Part shown: piece after piece, positions 35,628-48,123 of the stretch
Position numbering within the stretch: position 1 is the stretch's first letter
How the letters are laid out: each line of letters starts with the position of its first letter
NCBI RefSeq assembly: GCF_013277515.1
Contig: NZ_VMNB01000003.1
Span: 140,437-204,436 of the forward strand
Length of the DNA: 64,000 nucleotides
Direction of reading: 5' to 3'
Source: Streptococcus sp. k-402
GTDB lineage: Bacteria; Bacillota; Bacilli; Lactobacillales; Streptococcaceae
The notes under the pieces: generated by a model
What the model was told of the DNA's origin: nothing
Seen by the model: only the letters and a program-made list of their open reading frames with translations
Databases searched by the model: none
Translations under genes and position numbers: made by a program

Positions 35628-37022
35628 ATGGCTAAGAATACAAAATTATGGGGTGGTCGCTTTGAAGGTACTGTCGAAGACTGGGTAGAGCGCTTTGGTG
35701 CGAGTATATCTTTTGACCAGAAATTAGCTAAATTTGACTTGATTGGTTCTTTAGCCCACGTTCAGATGTTGGGTCAGACGGGCATTTTGAGTTTGAAGGA
35801 GTCAGAAAAGATTCAAGAAGGTTTGAAAGAGCTTTTAGAAGAGCTAGAGGCAGACCAACTTGTCTTTGATATCGCAAACGAAGATATTCATATGAATATG
35901 GAAGTGTTGCTGACAGAAAAAATTGGTCCTCTTGCAGGGAAGTTACATACAGCTCGTTCTCGAAATGACCAAGTTGCGACAGATATGCACTTGTATCTCA
36001 AGGAGCAACTAGGCCATGTCCTAGATAAACTGGCTCATCTCAAGGGTGTTTTATTAGACTTGGCGGAAAATCATGTGGAGACGATCATGCCGGGCTATAC
36101 CCATCTGCAACATGCCCAGCCGATTAGTTTTGCCCACCATCTGATGGCTTACTACAATATGTTTCAAAGAGACAGTGAACGTTTTGAATTTAACCAGAAG
36201 CATACAGATCTATGCCCTCTAGGTGCGGCAGCTTTGGCAGGAACGACTTTCCCCATTGATCGCCAATTGTCTAGCGATTTGTTAGAGTTTAAGCAACCTT
36301 ATACAAATTCTTTGGATGCTGTTAGTGACCGCGATTTTATCTTAGAATTTCTATCCAATGCCAGTATACTCATGATGCATATGAGCCGTTTTTGCGAAGA
36401 AATGATCAATTGGTGTAGCTTTGAGTACCAATTCATTACCTTGTCAGATACGTTTACAACAGGTTCCTCTATTATGCCCCAAAAGAAAAATCCAGATATG
36501 GCTGAGTTGATTCGAGGAAAGACTGGTCGAGTTTATGGGAATCTGTTTGGACTGTTGACAGTCATGAAGTCCTTGCCCTTAGCTTATAATAAGGATTTGC
36601 AAGAGGATAAGGAAGGGATGTTTGATACGGTCGAAACGATTTTAAATTCCCTTGATGTGTTGGCCGGTATGTTATCTAGCTTGCAGGTAAACAAGGAAAA
36701 AATGCAAGAGTCTACAGAGAAGGACTTTTCAAATGCAACTGAGTTGGCAGATTATTTGGCAGGGAAAGGCTTGCCATTTAGAGAAGCTCATGAGGTTGTG
36801 GGAAGATTAGTGCTAGACTCTATCAAGTCTGCTAAAAATATTCAAGATTGGACTTTGGAGGAATTACAAACCTATCATTCCCTCATTGCCGAGGATATTT
36901 ATGTCTACTTACAACCTAAAACTGCTGTTCAAAGACGAAATTCCTTGGGAGGTACAGGGTTTGACCAAGTGAGATACCAAATTGCAGTCGCTAAGAAAGC
37001 GAATGAAGCTAGAAAGTGCTAG
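35628..37022 (+). CDS. argH: Argininosuccinate lyase
   Basis: 464 aa. Cleaves argininosuccinate to arginine and fumarate. The superfamily signature [16 protein letters not shown] is present near residue 282, and [13 protein letters not shown] with the catalytic region lies upstream. Start ATG 35628 after GAGAGGTGG. Normal length. Last gene of the operon; a weak AAGAGG/CCTCTT hairpin lies about 20-45 bases after the stop. Confidence 0.96.
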   Translation: MAKNTKLWGGRFEGTVEDWVERFGASISFDQKLAKFDLIGSLAHVQMLGQTGILSLKESEKIQEGLKELLEELEADQLVFDIANEDIHMNMEVLLTEKIGPLAGKLHTARSRNDQVATDMHLYLKEQLGHVLDKLAHLKGVLLDLAENHVETIMPGYTHLQHAQPISFAHHLMAYYNMFQRDSERFEFNQKHTDLCPLGAAALAGTTFPIDRQLSSDLLEFKQPYTNSLDAVSDRDFILEFLSNASILMMHMSRFCEEMINWCSFEYQFITLSDTFTTGSSIMPQKKNPDMAELIRGKTGRVYGNLFGLLTVMKSLPLAYNKDLQEDKEGMFDTVETILNSLDVLAGMLSSLQVNKEKMQESTEKDFSNATELADYLAGKGLPFREAHEVVGRLVLDSIKSAKNIQDWTLEELQTYHSLIAEDIYVYLQPKTAVQRRNSLGGTGFDQVRYQIAVAKKANEARKC

Positions 37023-38300
<1,278 letters not shown>

Positions 38301-38301
38301 A

Positions 38302-38329
38302 TTGACAAATTTTCTCAATTTGCTACAAT
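38302..38329 (+). promoter_or_regulatory. Promoter of the NUDIX-mnmG pair
   Basis: TTGACA (38302-38307), 16-base spacer, TACAAT (38324-38329). A TGCAGG/CCTGCA hairpin (38370-38390) follows in the leader. Confidence 0.75.
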
Positions 38330-38440
38330 AATAAAAGCAATAGAAATGATGGTCAAAGCTCATGGATGTTGCAGGCTTTTTTGTCCTGCACTTCTTTGGA
38401 GTTTTGACTGTTTTTATGTCGTTTAAGGGAAAGGACAAGA

Positions 38441-38896
38441 ATGATTCAACAAGACTTTCGGACAAAAACAGGAAATACAGTTTTTGGAGTTCGGGCGACA
38501 GCCTTGATTGTCCAAAATCGCAAGCTCCTAGTTACCAAAGATAAGGGCAAGTATTATACTATTGGCGGTGCGATTCAAGTCAATGAAAGCACGGAAGACG
38601 CGGTAGTCCGTGAAGTGAAGGAAGAACTGGGTGTCAAAGCTCAAGCTGGACAGCTAGCTTTTGTGGTTGAAAATTGTTTTGAACAGGACGGTATTTCCTA
38701 TCACAACGTTGAGTTTCATTATCTGGTGAATTTGCTTGAAGATGCCCCATTGACCATGCAGGAAGATGAGAAGACGCAACCTTGCGAATGGATTGATTTG
38801 GATAAGCTCCAGAATATCCAGCTAGTTCCAGCCTTTCTAAAAACAGCCCTACTAGATTGGGACGGCCAACTAAGACACATCCATCTTGAGGAATAG
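38441..38896 (+). CDS. NUDIX hydrolase
   Basis: 151 aa. Nudix box GGAIQVNESTEDAVVREV followed by KEELGV, matching GX5EX7REUXEEXGU. Hydrolyses a nucleoside-diphosphate-linked compound; MutT-like housecleaning of oxidised nucleotides is one possibility, not shown. Start ATG 38441 after AAAGGACAAG. Ends 9 bases before mnmG, so co-transcribed. Confidence 0.88.
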   Translation: MIQQDFRTKTGNTVFGVRATALIVQNRKLLVTKDKGKYYTIGGAIQVNESTEDAVVREVKEELGVKAQAGQLAFVVENCFEQDGISYHNVEFHYLVNLLEDAPLTMQEDEKTQPCEWIDLDKLQNIQLVPAFLKTALLDWDGQLRHIHLEE

Positions 38897-38905
38897 GAGA
38901 GAAAC

Positions 38906-40819
38906 ATGACTTATAATTTTACTGAAGAATACGATATTATTGTAATTGGTGCGGGACACGCTGGGGTTGAGGCTTCCTTGGCTGCTAGTCGTATGGGTTG
39001 TAAGGTCTTGCTTGCGACCATCAACATTGAAATGCTGGCTTTCATGCCTTGTAACCCCTCTATCGGTGGTTCTGCCAAGGGGATCGTTGTGCGTGAAGTT
39101 GATGCCCTCGGTGGTGAAATGGCCAAAACCATTGACAAGACTTACATCCAGATGAAGATGCTCAATACAGGTAAGGGTCCTGCCGTTCGTGCCCTTCGTG
39201 CGCAGGCTGACAAGGAGCTTTACTCTAAGGAGATGCGCAAGACGGTTGAAAATCAAGAAAATCTGACTCTTCGTCAGACCATGATTGATGAGATTTTGGT
39301 TGAAGACGGCAAAGTTGTCGGTGTTCGTACAGCGACCCATCAAGAGTATGCTGCTAAGGCTGTTATCGTGACGACAGGGACGGCCCTCCGTGGGGAAATT
39401 ATCATTGGAGATCTTAAGTATTCATCAGGTCCTAACCACAGCCTAGCTTCTATTAACCTTGCTGATAATCTCAAGGAATTGGGCCTCGAAATGGGTCGTT
39501 TCAAGACAGGAACCCCCCCACGTGTCAAGGCTTCTTCTATCAATTACGATGTGACCGAGATTCAGCCAGGAGACGAAGCGCCTAATCATTTCTCCTACAC
39601 TTCACGTGATGAGGATTATGTCAAGGATCAGGTGCCATGCTGGTTGACCTATACCAATGGTACCAGTCATGAAATTATCCAAAATAACCTCCACCGTGCG
39701 CCTATGTTTACAGGTGTGGTCAAGGGAGTGGGGCCTCGTTACTGTCCATCGATTGAGGACAAGATTGTGCGCTTTGCGGACAAGGAACGCCACCAACTCT
39801 TCCTTGAGCCAGAAGGGCGCAATACAGAGGAAGTCTATGTCCAAGGACTTTCAACCAGTCTGCCTGAGGATGTCCAACGTGACTTGGTTCATTCTATCAA
39901 AGGTTTGGAAAATGCAGAGATGATGCGGACAGGTTATGCCATTGAGTATGATATGGTCTTGCCTCACCAGTTGCGTGCGACTCTGGAAACCAAGAAAATC
40001 TCCGGACTTTTCACTGCTGGTCAGACTAATGGAACGTCAGGTTACGAAGAGGCAGCAGGCCAAGGGATTATCGCTGGGATCAATGCGGCTCTGAAAATCC
40101 AAGGCAAGCCTGAATTGATTTTGAAGCGCAGTGACGGTTATATCGGGGTGATGATTGATGACTTGGTGACCAAGGGAACGATTGAGCCTTATCGCCTTTT
40201 GACCAGTCGTGCTGAATACCGCCTCATTCTCCGCCATGACAATGCTGATATGCGTTTGACTGAGATGGGCCGTGAGATTGGTCTTGTGGATGATGAACGC
40301 TGGACTCGCTTTGAAATCAAGAAAAATCAATTTGAAAATGAGATGAAACGCCTAGACAGCATCAAACTCAAGCCAGTCAAGGAAACCAATGCTAAGGTTG
40401 AGGAGATGGGCTTCAAGCCGTTGACAGATGCAGTGACAGCTAAGGAATTCCTTCGCCGTCCAGAAGTTTCTTACCAAGATGTGGTGGCCTTCATCGGACC
40501 AGCTGCAGAGGACTTGGATGACAAGATTATCGAATTGATTGAAACAGAAATCAAGTATGAAGGCTATATTTCCAAAGCCATGGACCAGGTTGCTAAGATG
40601 AAACGCATGGAAGAAAAACGCATTCCATCCAATATAGACTGGGATGACATTGATTCTATCGCAACGGAAGCCCGTCAGAAGTTCAAACTCATCAATCCAG
40701 AAACCATCGGCCAAGCCAGCCGTATTTCGGGAGTAAACCCAGCAGATATTTCTATTTTGATGGTGTATCTGGAAGGTAAAAACCGTAGTATTTCTAAAAA
40801 TCAAGAAAAGAAAGCATAG
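38906..40819 (+). CDS. mnmG: tRNA uridine-5-carboxymethylaminomethyl modification enzyme
   Basis: 637 aa. FAD-binding GIDA family: dinucleotide-binding [19 protein letters not shown] at residues of about 11-29, and the family signature [12 protein letters not shown] near 49. Works with MnmE (not in the window) to modify U34 of tRNA. Start ATG after AGGAGAG. Length and C-terminal helical domain are normal. Confidence 0.96.
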   Translation: MTYNFTEEYDIIVIGAGHAGVEASLAASRMGCKVLLATINIEMLAFMPCNPSIGGSAKGIVVREVDALGGEMAKTIDKTYIQMKMLNTGKGPAVRALRAQADKELYSKEMRKTVENQENLTLRQTMIDEILVEDGKVVGVRTATHQEYAAKAVIVTTGTALRGEIIIGDLKYSSGPNHSLASINLADNLKELGLEMGRFKTGTPPRVKASSINYDVTEIQPGDEAPNHFSYTSRDEDYVKDQVPCWLTYTNGTSHEIIQNNLHRAPMFTGVVKGVGPRYCPSIEDKIVRFADKERHQLFLEPEGRNTEEVYVQGLSTSLPEDVQRDLVHSIKGLENAEMMRTGYAIEYDMVLPHQLRATLETKKISGLFTAGQTNGTSGYEEAAGQGIIAGINAALKIQGKPELILKRSDGYIGVMIDDLVTKGTIEPYRLLTSRAEYRLILRHDNADMRLTEMGREIGLVDDERWTRFEIKKNQFENEMKRLDSIKLKPVKETNAKVEEMGFKPLTDAVTAKEFLRRPEVSYQDVVAFIGPAAEDLDDKIIELIETEIKYEGYISKAMDQVAKMKRMEEKRIPSNIDWDDIDSIATEARQKFKLINPETIGQASRISGVNPADISILMVYLEGKNRSISKNQEKKA

Positions 40820-40821
40820 AA

Positions 40822-40850
40822 AAAACAGCTCCTAAGACGGGGCTGTTTTA
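40822..40850 (+). terminator. Terminator between mnmG and rnjA (convergent)
   Basis: AAAACAGCTCC (40822-40832) and GGGGCTGTTTT (40839-40849). The plus-strand T-run is short (TTTTATAA) and the minus-strand tail is TTTTTTCT, so it probably serves both genes. Confidence 0.78.
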
Positions 40851-40854
40851 TAAT

Positions 40855-42534
40855 TTATTCTTCATCTGGTGTGAGGATCATCGGGATAATGATTGGTTCA
40901 CGTTCTGTATTTTCATAGAGGAAGGGGCGAATAGCGTTGACAATGGCACCATTGACTGATTGCACGCTAGCGTCCTTGTTTTTCAGTGCGATACGAATTG
41001 CATTGAAGAGGATACGCTGGCTTTGGCGAATCAAGTCTCCAGACTCTCTCATGTAGACAAAGCCTCTGCTGAGGATGTCTGGGCCAGATAGAATCATCTG
41101 CGATTTGAAGTCAACAGTTGCGACTGCCAGAACGACACCGTCTTCAGATAGATCACGACGATCTTTGAGGACAGCTGCGCCGATTTCACCGATACGATTT
41201 CCATCGACATAGATATCTTGGGCGTTGAAATGACCTGCGATACGAGCAGAGTTAGCAGTAAGGGCAAGCACATCACCATTGCTCATGATAAAGATATTGT
41301 CCTTCTCAACACCAGTATCTACCGCTAGTCCAGCATGGATTTTTTGCATGCGGTATTCACCGTGGACAGGCATGAAGTATTTTGGCTTAATCAAGCGGAG
41401 CATGAGTTTTTGCTCTTGCTGGCCACCGTGTCCAGATGTATGGATATTATTCACTTTACCGTGGATAACTTCGACACCAGCTTCAGAAATGATGTTAATC
41501 AGCTTGTTGACGCTAGTCGTATTTCCAGGGATTGGACTAGAAGAGAAGATAACTGTATCACCTGGTTGGAGTTGTACCTGACGGTGGGTTCCGTTGGCGA
41601 TACGAGAGAGGGCTGCCATCGGCTCACCCTGGCTACCTGTACAGAGGATCAGAATTTCTCCTGCAGGGTAGTCTTTGATTTCATTTGGCTCGATAAAGGT
41701 TCCCTTAGGAGCTTTGATGTAGCCAAGATCGATTCCGTTGACAATGGCCTTTTCCATAGAACGACCAAAGACAGCGATCTTGCGCCCAGTCTTAACAGCA
41801 GCTTCTGTTGCTTGCTGGAGACGGAAGATATTTGAGGCAAAGGATGCAAAGATGATACGTCCCTCTATGCCTTGGATAATCTTCATGATGGACTGGCCAA
41901 CGACTTTTTCAGAGTTGGTAAAGGTTGGAATTTCTGCATTTGTCGAGTCAGACAGGAGACAGAGTACACCGTCTTCACCAAGAGCTGCCATACGGTGCAA
42001 ATCTGCTGGTTCACCAACTGGTGTTAAGTCAAACTTGAAGTCACCCGTACAGACAATTTTCCCTTGAGGAGTATGAATGACAATCCCCAAAGGTTCTGGA
42101 ATAGAGTGAGTCGTTCTAAAGAAAGTTGCCTTGAGATTTTTAAAGGTCAACTCAGTATTGTGGTTGATTTCGTAAAGTTTGGCGTTGCGCAAGAGGCCGT
42201 GTTCTTCGAGTTTCCCACGGATCAAAGCCAAGGCAAGCGGCCCAGCGTAGATAGGGACATTTGCTTGCTTGAGTAGGAATGGAATCCCACCGATGTGGTC
42301 CTCGTGTCCGTGTGTGATTAAGACAGCCTTGACGCGGTCGATATTGTCTACGATGTAAGAGTAGTCAGGAATGACATAGTCGATACCCAGCAAGTCATCT
42401 TCTGGGAATTTAATCCCAGCATCGACGATGATAATCTCATCTTGGTATTCAATTCCGTAAGTGTTTTTCCCGATTTCTCCCAGACCACCGATGGCAAAAA
42501 CGCCGACTTCTTCAGGTTTAAGAGTATAGGCCAT
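40855..42534 (-). CDS. rnjA: Ribonuclease J1
   Basis: 559 aa. Metallo-beta-lactamase/beta-CASP nuclease: zinc motif [17 protein letters not shown] near residues 71-87, later [17 protein letters not shown] (motif A region) and [15 protein letters not shown]. Acts as 5'-3' exo- and endonuclease in mRNA decay. Start two bases after the rpoY stop codon, forming the conserved rpoY-rnjA operon of Firmicutes, which supports the J1 rather than J2 assignment. Confidence 0.94.
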   Translation of the reverse strand: MAYTLKPEEVGVFAIGGLGEIGKNTYGIEYQDEIIIVDAGIKFPEDDLLGIDYVIPDYSYIVDNIDRVKAVLITHGHEDHIGGIPFLLKQANVPIYAGPLALALIRGKLEEHGLLRNAKLYEINHNTELTFKNLKATFFRTTHSIPEPLGIVIHTPQGKIVCTGDFKFDLTPVGEPADLHRMAALGEDGVLCLLSDSTNAEIPTFTNSEKVVGQSIMKIIQGIEGRIIFASFASNIFRLQQATEAAVKTGRKIAVFGRSMEKAIVNGIDLGYIKAPKGTFIEPNEIKDYPAGEILILCTGSQGEPMAALSRIANGTHRQVQLQPGDTVIFSSSPIPGNTTSVNKLINIISEAGVEVIHGKVNNIHTSGHGGQQEQKLMLRLIKPKYFMPVHGEYRMQKIHAGLAVDTGVEKDNIFIMSNGDVLALTANSARIAGHFNAQDIYVDGNRIGEIGAAVLKDRRDLSEDGVVLAVATVDFKSQMILSGPDILSRGFVYMRESGDLIRQSQRILFNAIRIALKNKDASVQSVNGAIVNAIRPFLYENTEREPIIIPMILTPDEE

Positions 42535-42535
42535 A

Positions 42536-42769
42536 TTAGAACTCCGTAATTTCGAAGGCGCCAGTTTCTTTTTCGTAATCTAGCAATTTGTCAGACAAGA
42601 GTTCGATATATTCGATATTGTACTCTGGGCGATTTTCTTCGACAAGTTGGCGAGCAGCGATGCGGCCCTCAAGTTCTGAGCTGGCATCGATGTCTAGGTA
42701 AAGTGCGCGTGTAGTTTCACGACGTGGGCTACGTTCTTTTGTTTCTTGGTAAAAAACTTTGTAAATCAT
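42536..42769 (-). CDS. rpoY: DNA-directed RNA polymerase epsilon subunit
   Basis: 77 aa with the DUF1447 sequence [18 protein letters not shown] and [14 protein letters not shown]. This small subunit binds RNA polymerase in Firmicutes. Located directly upstream of rnjA, as is usual. Start ATG 42769 after GAAAGGAAC. Confidence 0.93.
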   Translation of the reverse strand: MIYKVFYQETKERSPRRETTRALYLDIDASSELEGRIAARQLVEENRPEYNIEYIELLSDKLLDYEKETGAFEITEF

Positions 42770-42879
42770 ATAGTTCCTTTCTATTTACAGGTCAGCTTAT
42801 TCCAAACTTTTAGCAGATATTTGCTTGATTTCATTCCATTTTGTGTCTAGATTGACCTTGATTCGTTACAATTATTTCA

Positions 42880-42908
42880 ATTATACCACAAAATGAAAAA
42901 TTAGTAAA
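42880..42908 (-). promoter_or_regulatory. Promoter of rpoY-rnjA
   Basis: On the minus strand TTTACT (42908-42903), 17-base spacer, TATAAT (42885-42880), leaving a leader of about 105 bases. Confidence 0.65.
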
Positions 42909-42952
42909 AGACGGAAACGAGAAAGTCACAGGTCGGTTTCTTTAGTAATCGC

Positions 42953-42982
42953 TTGCAAAAAATAAAGAAAATGTGTTATATT
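42953..42982 (+). promoter_or_regulatory. Promoter of the 71-aa membrane protein
   Basis: TTGCAA (42953-42958), 18-base spacer, TATATT (42977-42982). Confidence 0.65.
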
Positions 42983-43049
42983 GATAATGGGAGTGAAATT
43001 TATTGCTTGTCATAATTCCATATAGATTTTAAGTCAAGGAGGTTGCCCT

Positions 43050-43265
43050 ATGTATAACTTATTTGCTTTTGCTATCGGAGTTCGCTTGGTAGCTTTTATT
43101 GTTTTTGTTGCTTGCGTTTATGGAGGAAATCTTCTATTTGCCAAACTGGAACAACGACAAACCAAGTTCTTGTGGAAAATTATCTTTGTGACTCTCTACT
43201 CGCTTTTTCTCCTCCTCGTGACCTATGTCGTTTGGTTTGTATTTTACTTTGGATTAAATGCTTAG
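43050..43265 (+). CDS. Small membrane protein, 71 aa
   Basis: Two hydrophobic segments (about residues 5-30 and 42-68) around a basic linker (KLEQRQTKFLWK). Start ATG 43050 after AAGGAGG, with its own promoter and terminator, so a genuine gene although no function is recognised. An overlapping frame (43112-43306) lacks a ribosome site. Confidence 0.78.
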   Translation: MYNLFAFAIGVRLVAFIVFVACVYGGNLLFAKLEQRQTKFLWKIIFVTLYSLFLLLVTYVVWFVFYFGLNA

Positions 43266-43293
43266 ATGCCCTGCTCATGCTGGGGCATTTTTG
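43266..43293 (+). terminator. Terminator of the 71-aa membrane protein gene
   Basis: ATGCCC (43266-43271) and GGGCAT (43283-43288), with TTTTTG after it. Confidence 0.75.
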
Positions 43294-43418
43294 TTTGGGG
43301 ATATAGAGATAGTAGATTTACGACACGAAAATTCCACCCCATCTATCAAGACGAGGTGGTCTTTGCATTTTTCTAAAATGACATGACAATGGAATTTCCA
43401 GAGCTTATTAGTTTTATG

Positions 43419-43595
43419 TTAATAATTCTTCTGTTCAAAAATAGAGTTGAAGCATAAAAATAAAACAATACAAACAGATAAACCAATTGGTAAAGGGATA
43501 GTAGTAATGTTTAAATCATTGAGAATGCTGAGAAAACTGTAAGAGATGAAGACAATAAAATTTATCCTTCTAAAAATGTGTTTCTTATCTAGCAT
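43419..43595 (-). CDS. Possible small hydrophobic protein, 58 aa
   Basis: Minus-strand frame MLDKKHIFRRINFIVFISYS ending FNSIFEQKNY, with two hydrophobic stretches and basic residues at the start. Composition looks like a small membrane protein, but no good ribosome site precedes the ATG. A weak hairpin (CCACC/GGTGG, about 43338-43362) lies downstream of it. It is the only coding candidate in the 43294-43790 gap; the rest of that gap shows no gene. Confidence 0.35.
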   Translation of the reverse strand: MLDKKHIFRRINFIVFISYSFLSILNDLNITTIPLPIGLSVCIVLFLCFNSIFEQKNY

Positions 43596-43731
43596 GACTT
43601 ACCAAACTTTTTACGGAGATCCTTTCAATTTTCTTATTCACTTTTATATTCGGAAAAGAAAAGGAAAAGTGAGCATTTTTTTAAATTATTTTTAGTTAAG
43701 TGTGGGCACTCTTGTGTGGGGGTAAAGAAAA

Positions 43732-43760
43732 TTCCCATGTGCCAGCTTTTGTAGTATAAT
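43732..43760 (+). promoter_or_regulatory. Promoter of tsaB-rimI-tsaD
   Basis: TTCCCA (43732-43737), 17-base spacer, TATAAT (43755-43760). A GGCAC...GTGCC inverted repeat overlaps the -35 region. Confidence 0.6.
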
Positions 43761-43790
43761 AGTAAGCAGACAAAAAGATAGGAATGTGTT

Positions 43791-44474
43791 ATGAAAGTAT
43801 TAGCTTTTGATACGTCCAGCAAGGCTCTTTCTCTCGCTATTTTAGAGGACAAGCAGGTTCTTGCCGAGACGACGATTAATATAAAGAAGAATCACAGTAT
43901 TACCCTCATGCCTGCCATCGATTTTTTGATAGCAAGTTTGGACTGGACCCCCAAGGACTTGGACCGAATCGTGGTGGCGGAAGGGCCAGGTAGCTACACA
44001 GGTTTGCGAATTGCGGTAGCAACTGCCAAGACCTTAGCTCACACTCTAAACATCGAGTTAGTTGGTATGTCGAGCCTCTTGGCTCTGGTGCCCTACCAAC
44101 AAGAAGGCTTGTTCGTCCCTTTGATGGATGCGCGTCGCAACAATGTTTACGCAGGATTTTATGAAAATGCCAAACCTGTCATTCCAGAAGCACACCTGCC
44201 CTTTGAACGAGTGATTGAGCTAATCAAGGGGGCTAGTCAGGTAACCTTTGTCGGAGAAGTTGGCCCCTTTGTGGAGCAGATTCAAGAACACTTGCCAAGG
44301 ACTAATTTCAAAGAAACCTTGCCAAATGCAGCTAATCTAGCTCTCTGGGCCTGGGATAAGGAAGCAGACTCCTTGCATGATTTTGTGCCGAACTACCTCA
44401 AGCGTGTCGAGGCTGAGGAGAACTGGCTCAAGAACCACACCGAATCTGGCGAGTCTTACATTAAACGCCTATGA
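43791..44474 (+). CDS. tsaB: tRNA threonylcarbamoyladenosine biosynthesis protein TsaB
   Basis: 227 aa. ASKHA fold with MKVLAFDTSSKALSLAI at the start and GPGSYTGLRIAVATAKTLA near residue 66. Scaffold partner of TsaD in making t6A37 of ANN-decoding tRNAs. Overlaps rimI by 4 bases; tsaB-rimI-tsaD form one operon. Confidence 0.95.
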   Translation: MKVLAFDTSSKALSLAILEDKQVLAETTINIKKNHSITLMPAIDFLIASLDWTPKDLDRIVVAEGPGSYTGLRIAVATAKTLAHTLNIELVGMSSLLALVPYQQEGLFVPLMDARRNNVYAGFYENAKPVIPEAHLPFERVIELIKGASQVTFVGEVGPFVEQIQEHLPRTNFKETLPNAANLALWAWDKEADSLHDFVPNYLKRVEAEENWLKNHTESGESYIKRL

Positions 44475-44908
44475 TAGAAATCAAACGAATCCAACAGCAG
44501 CCTGACTTGGCTCAAGCCATCTACACTGTGATGGCAGCTGTTTACCCAGTCAGTCCTTGGACGCTGGAGCAAATCCAAGCAGACCTGTCCCAAGACCAGA
44601 CCTGGTATGCTCTGGCTTATGATGGGGCAGAAGTGCTTGGATTTCTAGCTGTACAGGAGAATCTCTTTGAGGCAGAAGTCCTGCAAATCGCTGTCAAAGG
44701 AGCCTATCAGGGTCAGGGAATTGCGTCAGCCTTGTTTGCTCAATTGCCGACAGACAAGGAGATTTTCCTCGAAGTCAGAAAGTCAAATCAACGAGCGCAA
44801 GCATTTTACAAGAAAGAAAAGATGGCAGTCATCGCGGAGAGAGTAGCCTACTACCATGATCCAGTCGAGGACGCCATCATCATGAAGAGAGAAATAGATG
44901 AAGGATAG
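44471..44908 (+). CDS. rimI: Ribosomal protein alanine N-acetyltransferase-like GNAT protein
   Basis: 145 aa. GNAT fold with acetyl-CoA motif [20 protein letters not shown] near residue 75 and [13 protein letters not shown] near the C terminus. RimI acetylates ribosomal protein bS18, and in bacteria is usually encoded between tsaB and tsaD as here. Overlaps both neighbours (4 and 11 bases). Confidence 0.92.
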   Translation: MIEIKRIQQQPDLAQAIYTVMAAVYPVSPWTLEQIQADLSQDQTWYALAYDGAEVLGFLAVQENLFEAEVLQIAVKGAYQGQGIASALFAQLPTDKEIFLEVRKSNQRAQAFYKKEKMAVIAERVAYYHDPVEDAIIMKREIDEG

Positions 44909-45908
44909 ATATATTTTAGCATTTGAGACATCCTGTGATGAGACCAGTGTCGCCGTCTTGAAAAACGACGATGAGCTCTTGTCCAATGTCATTGCTAGTC
45001 AAATTGAGAGTCACAAACGTTTTGGCGGCGTAGTGCCGGAAGTAGCCAGTCGTCACCATGTCGAGGTCATTACAGCCTGTATCGAGGAGGCACTGGCAGA
45101 AGCAGGGATTACGGAAGAGGACGTGACAGCTGTGGCGGTTACCTATGGACCGGGCTTGGTCGGAGCCTTGCTAGTTGGCTTGTCAGCTGCTAAGGCCTTT
45201 GCTTGGGCACATGGACTTCCGCTGATTCCCGTTAACCACATGGCTGGCCACCTCATGGCCGCTCAGAGTGTGAAGCCTTTGGAGTTTCCCTTGCTAGCCC
45301 TTTTGGTTAGCGGTGGACACACAGAGTTGGTTTATGTTTCGGAGGCTGGTGATTACAAGATTGTTGGAGAAACGCGAGATGACGCGGTTGGTGAGGCTTA
45401 TGATAAGGTCGGCCGTGTCATGGGCTTGACCTATCCTGCCGGTCGTGAGATTGACGAGCTAGCTCATCAGGGGCAGGATATTTATGATTTTCCTCGTGCC
45501 ATGATTAAGGAAGATAATCTGGAGTTTTCATTCTCAGGTTTGAAATCGGCCTTTATCAATCTTCACCACAATGCTGAGCAAAAGGGAGAAAGCTTGTCCA
45601 CAGAGGATTTGTGTGCGTCCTTCCAAGCAGCTGTACTGGATATTCTCATGGCAAAAACCAAGAAGGCTTTGGAAAAATATCCTGTTAAAACCCTTGTCGT
45701 GGCAGGTGGTGTGGCAGCCAATAAAGGTCTCAGAGAACGCCTAGCAACTGAAATCACTGACGTCAAGGTCATCATTCCACCTCTGCGCCTCTGCGGAGAC
45801 AATGCAGGTATGATTGCCTATGCCAGCGTCAGCGAGTGGAACAAAGAAAACTTTGCAAACTTGGATCTCAATGCCAAACCAAGTCTTGCTTTTGATACGA
45901 TGGAATAA
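44898..45908 (+). CDS. tsaD: tRNA N6-adenosine threonylcarbamoyltransferase
   Basis: 336 aa. [16 protein letters not shown] at the N terminus, metal-binding HMAGHL near residue 115, and [17 protein letters not shown] near 82. Transfers threonylcarbamoyl to A37 of tRNA together with TsaB and TsaE. Older annotations call it glycoprotease (Gcp). Length normal. Confidence 0.96.
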   Translation: MKDRYILAFETSCDETSVAVLKNDDELLSNVIASQIESHKRFGGVVPEVASRHHVEVITACIEEALAEAGITEEDVTAVAVTYGPGLVGALLVGLSAAKAFAWAHGLPLIPVNHMAGHLMAAQSVKPLEFPLLALLVSGGHTELVYVSEAGDYKIVGETRDDAVGEAYDKVGRVMGLTYPAGREIDELAHQGQDIYDFPRAMIKEDNLEFSFSGLKSAFINLHHNAEQKGESLSTEDLCASFQAAVLDILMAKTKKALEKYPVKTLVVAGGVAANKGLRERLATEITDVKVIIPPLRLCGDNAGMIAYASVSEWNKENFANLDLNAKPSLAFDTME

Positions 45909-45913
45909 AATGG

Positions 45914-45946
45914 AGTCTGTCTGATTACAATCAGCAGACTTTTTTC
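45914..45946 (+). terminator. Terminator of tsaB-rimI-tsaD
   Basis: AGTCTG (45914-45919) with CAGACT (45935-45940), and an inner CTGATT/AATCAG stem, followed by TTTTTT. A TATAAT box at 45963 for the next operon follows at once. Confidence 0.88.
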
Positions 45947-46027
45947 TCTTTCCTGAATGTGTTATAATAGTCCATGCTGTGGCTGGAGCCTTTTCAGCCC
46001 ACCTATTAAGACAATACGAGGAGAAAG

Positions 46028-46723
46028 ATGAAAGAAAAAGGATTTTGGGAGGGGGCGCAGGCAGCTATGCCAACAGCCCTTGGTTATGTCAGTATCGGTC
46101 TGGCCTGTGGGATTATCGGTGCGCCTTATGTGACACCTGTCGAGATGGGATTGATGAGCCTCTTTGTTTATGCTGGGAGTGCTCAGTTTGCCATGCTGGC
46201 ACTGATTGCGGTTCAAGCACCTGTGGCAGCTATTGCTATGACGGTTTTTTTGATCAATTTGCGTCTCTTTTTGTTGAGTTTGCATGCGTCGACCTATTTC
46301 CGTCATACCAGTCTCTGGCACAATATCGGTATGTCTAGCATCTTGACAGATGAGACTTACGGCGTTTTGATGGGTGAATTAGCCCATACAGACAAGGTCA
46401 ATCCGATGTGGATGCACGGAAACAATCTCAACAGCTATGTGGCTTGGTTTGTGGGAACAGTTGTCGGAACGGCTCTGGGTGGTCTGTTACCAAATCCAGA
46501 AATCTTTGGTTTAGATTTTGCCCTAGTTGGGATGTTTATCGGAATTTTTGCTTCGCAATTCCAGATTATGCAAAGACGGATTCCTGTCCGCAATCTGCTC
46601 ATTATCCTAGCAGTTGTTGCGGTGTCCTTCTTTTTACTCTTGACAGTGGTGTCTCAGTCACTAGCTGTTCTCTTTGCGACGCTACTTGGTTGTACAATGG
46701 GGGTGGTTTTAGATGGTCAGTAA
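46028..46723 (+). CDS. azlC: Branched-chain amino acid exporter, large subunit
   Basis: 231 aa with about eight membrane segments. The family sequences PTALGYVSIGLACGIIGAPY and YAGSAQFAMLALI are present. AzlCD (BrnFE type) exports leucine, isoleucine, valine or their analogues. Start ATG after CGAGGAGAAAG. Overlaps azlD by 11 bases. Confidence 0.92.
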   Translation: MKEKGFWEGAQAAMPTALGYVSIGLACGIIGAPYVTPVEMGLMSLFVYAGSAQFAMLALIAVQAPVAAIAMTVFLINLRLFLLSLHASTYFRHTSLWHNIGMSSILTDETYGVLMGELAHTDKVNPMWMHGNNLNSYVAWFVGTVVGTALGGLLPNPEIFGLDFALVGMFIGIFASQFQIMQRRIPVRNLLIILAVVAVSFFLLLTVVSQSLAVLFATLLGCTMGVVLDGQ

Positions 46724-47036
46724 GTATCTTTTATTAGCAGTTATTTTCTCTGGCTTGGTGACCTGGATTCCCCGTATGATTCCCTTCATCTTGGTCAAGT
46801 ATAAGGGTTTGCCTGCGATCGTTGAGCGTTTTTTGAAATTCTTGCCTGTTTCTATTATCTTTGCCTTGATTCTTTCAAGCGTAGTGACAGGTAAGGTTGG
46901 GAGCCTTCCTCAAATTAAATGGCTAGACTTCTTAGCCGTCTTTCCAACAGCTTGGGTGGCCTTTCGTTACCGCAATCTAGTCGGTACGGTTCTCTTTGGA
47001 GTGGTCCTAATTGCAGTTTTACGTTTGGTCTTTTAA
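46713..47036 (+). CDS. azlD: Branched-chain amino acid exporter, small subunit
   Basis: 107 aa with four membrane segments; WIPRMIPFILVKYKGLP near the N terminus is the AzlD hallmark. Start lies inside azlC. Forms the two-part exporter with AzlC. Confidence 0.92.
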   Translation: MVSKYLLLAVIFSGLVTWIPRMIPFILVKYKGLPAIVERFLKFLPVSIIFALILSSVVTGKVGSLPQIKWLDFLAVFPTAWVAFRYRNLVGTVLFGVVLIAVLRLVF

Positions 47037-47106
47037 ATTAGCTATAAAGAAAACTTATCACAGAGATAGATATCATATAATGGCGTAAATGGTCTTTTTC
47101 TGTTAA

Positions 47107-47970
<864 letters not shown>

Positions 47971-47976
47971 TTTCTT

Positions 47977-48019
47977 GAAATCATCCATTCTGATGAAGAT
48001 GGGTGATTTCTCAGTTTTT
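47977..48019 (+). terminator. Terminator upstream of the methionine uptake operon
   Basis: GAAATCATCCAT (47977-47988) pairs with ATGGGTGATTTC (47999-48010), followed by TCAGTTTTT. Confidence 0.8.
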
Positions 48020-48024
48020 AGGGA

Positions 48025-48041
48025 TATAGTTTTAAACTATA
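48025..48041 (+). promoter_or_regulatory. MET-box (MtaR/MetR operator) upstream of metQ
   Basis: TATAGTTTTAAACTATA is a perfect palindrome matching the streptococcal MET-box consensus TATAGTTTNAAACTATA. LysR-type MtaR binds such sites to activate methionine uptake when methionine is low. A promoter of the form TTGTGC-N17-GATACT follows at about 48065-48093. Confidence 0.8.
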
Positions 48042-48123
48042 TATCTGATTATCTAATAACAATTTGTGCAATTGAAGAAAGTATGAGATACTAGTACGGT
48101 ATTATTTTTAAGGAGAAAGAATC

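Noticed and set aside
48011-48123. SAM riboswitch or T-box upstream of metQ
   Set aside because: The leader is too short and shows a MET-box palindrome instead; no T-box or S-box core motif is visible.
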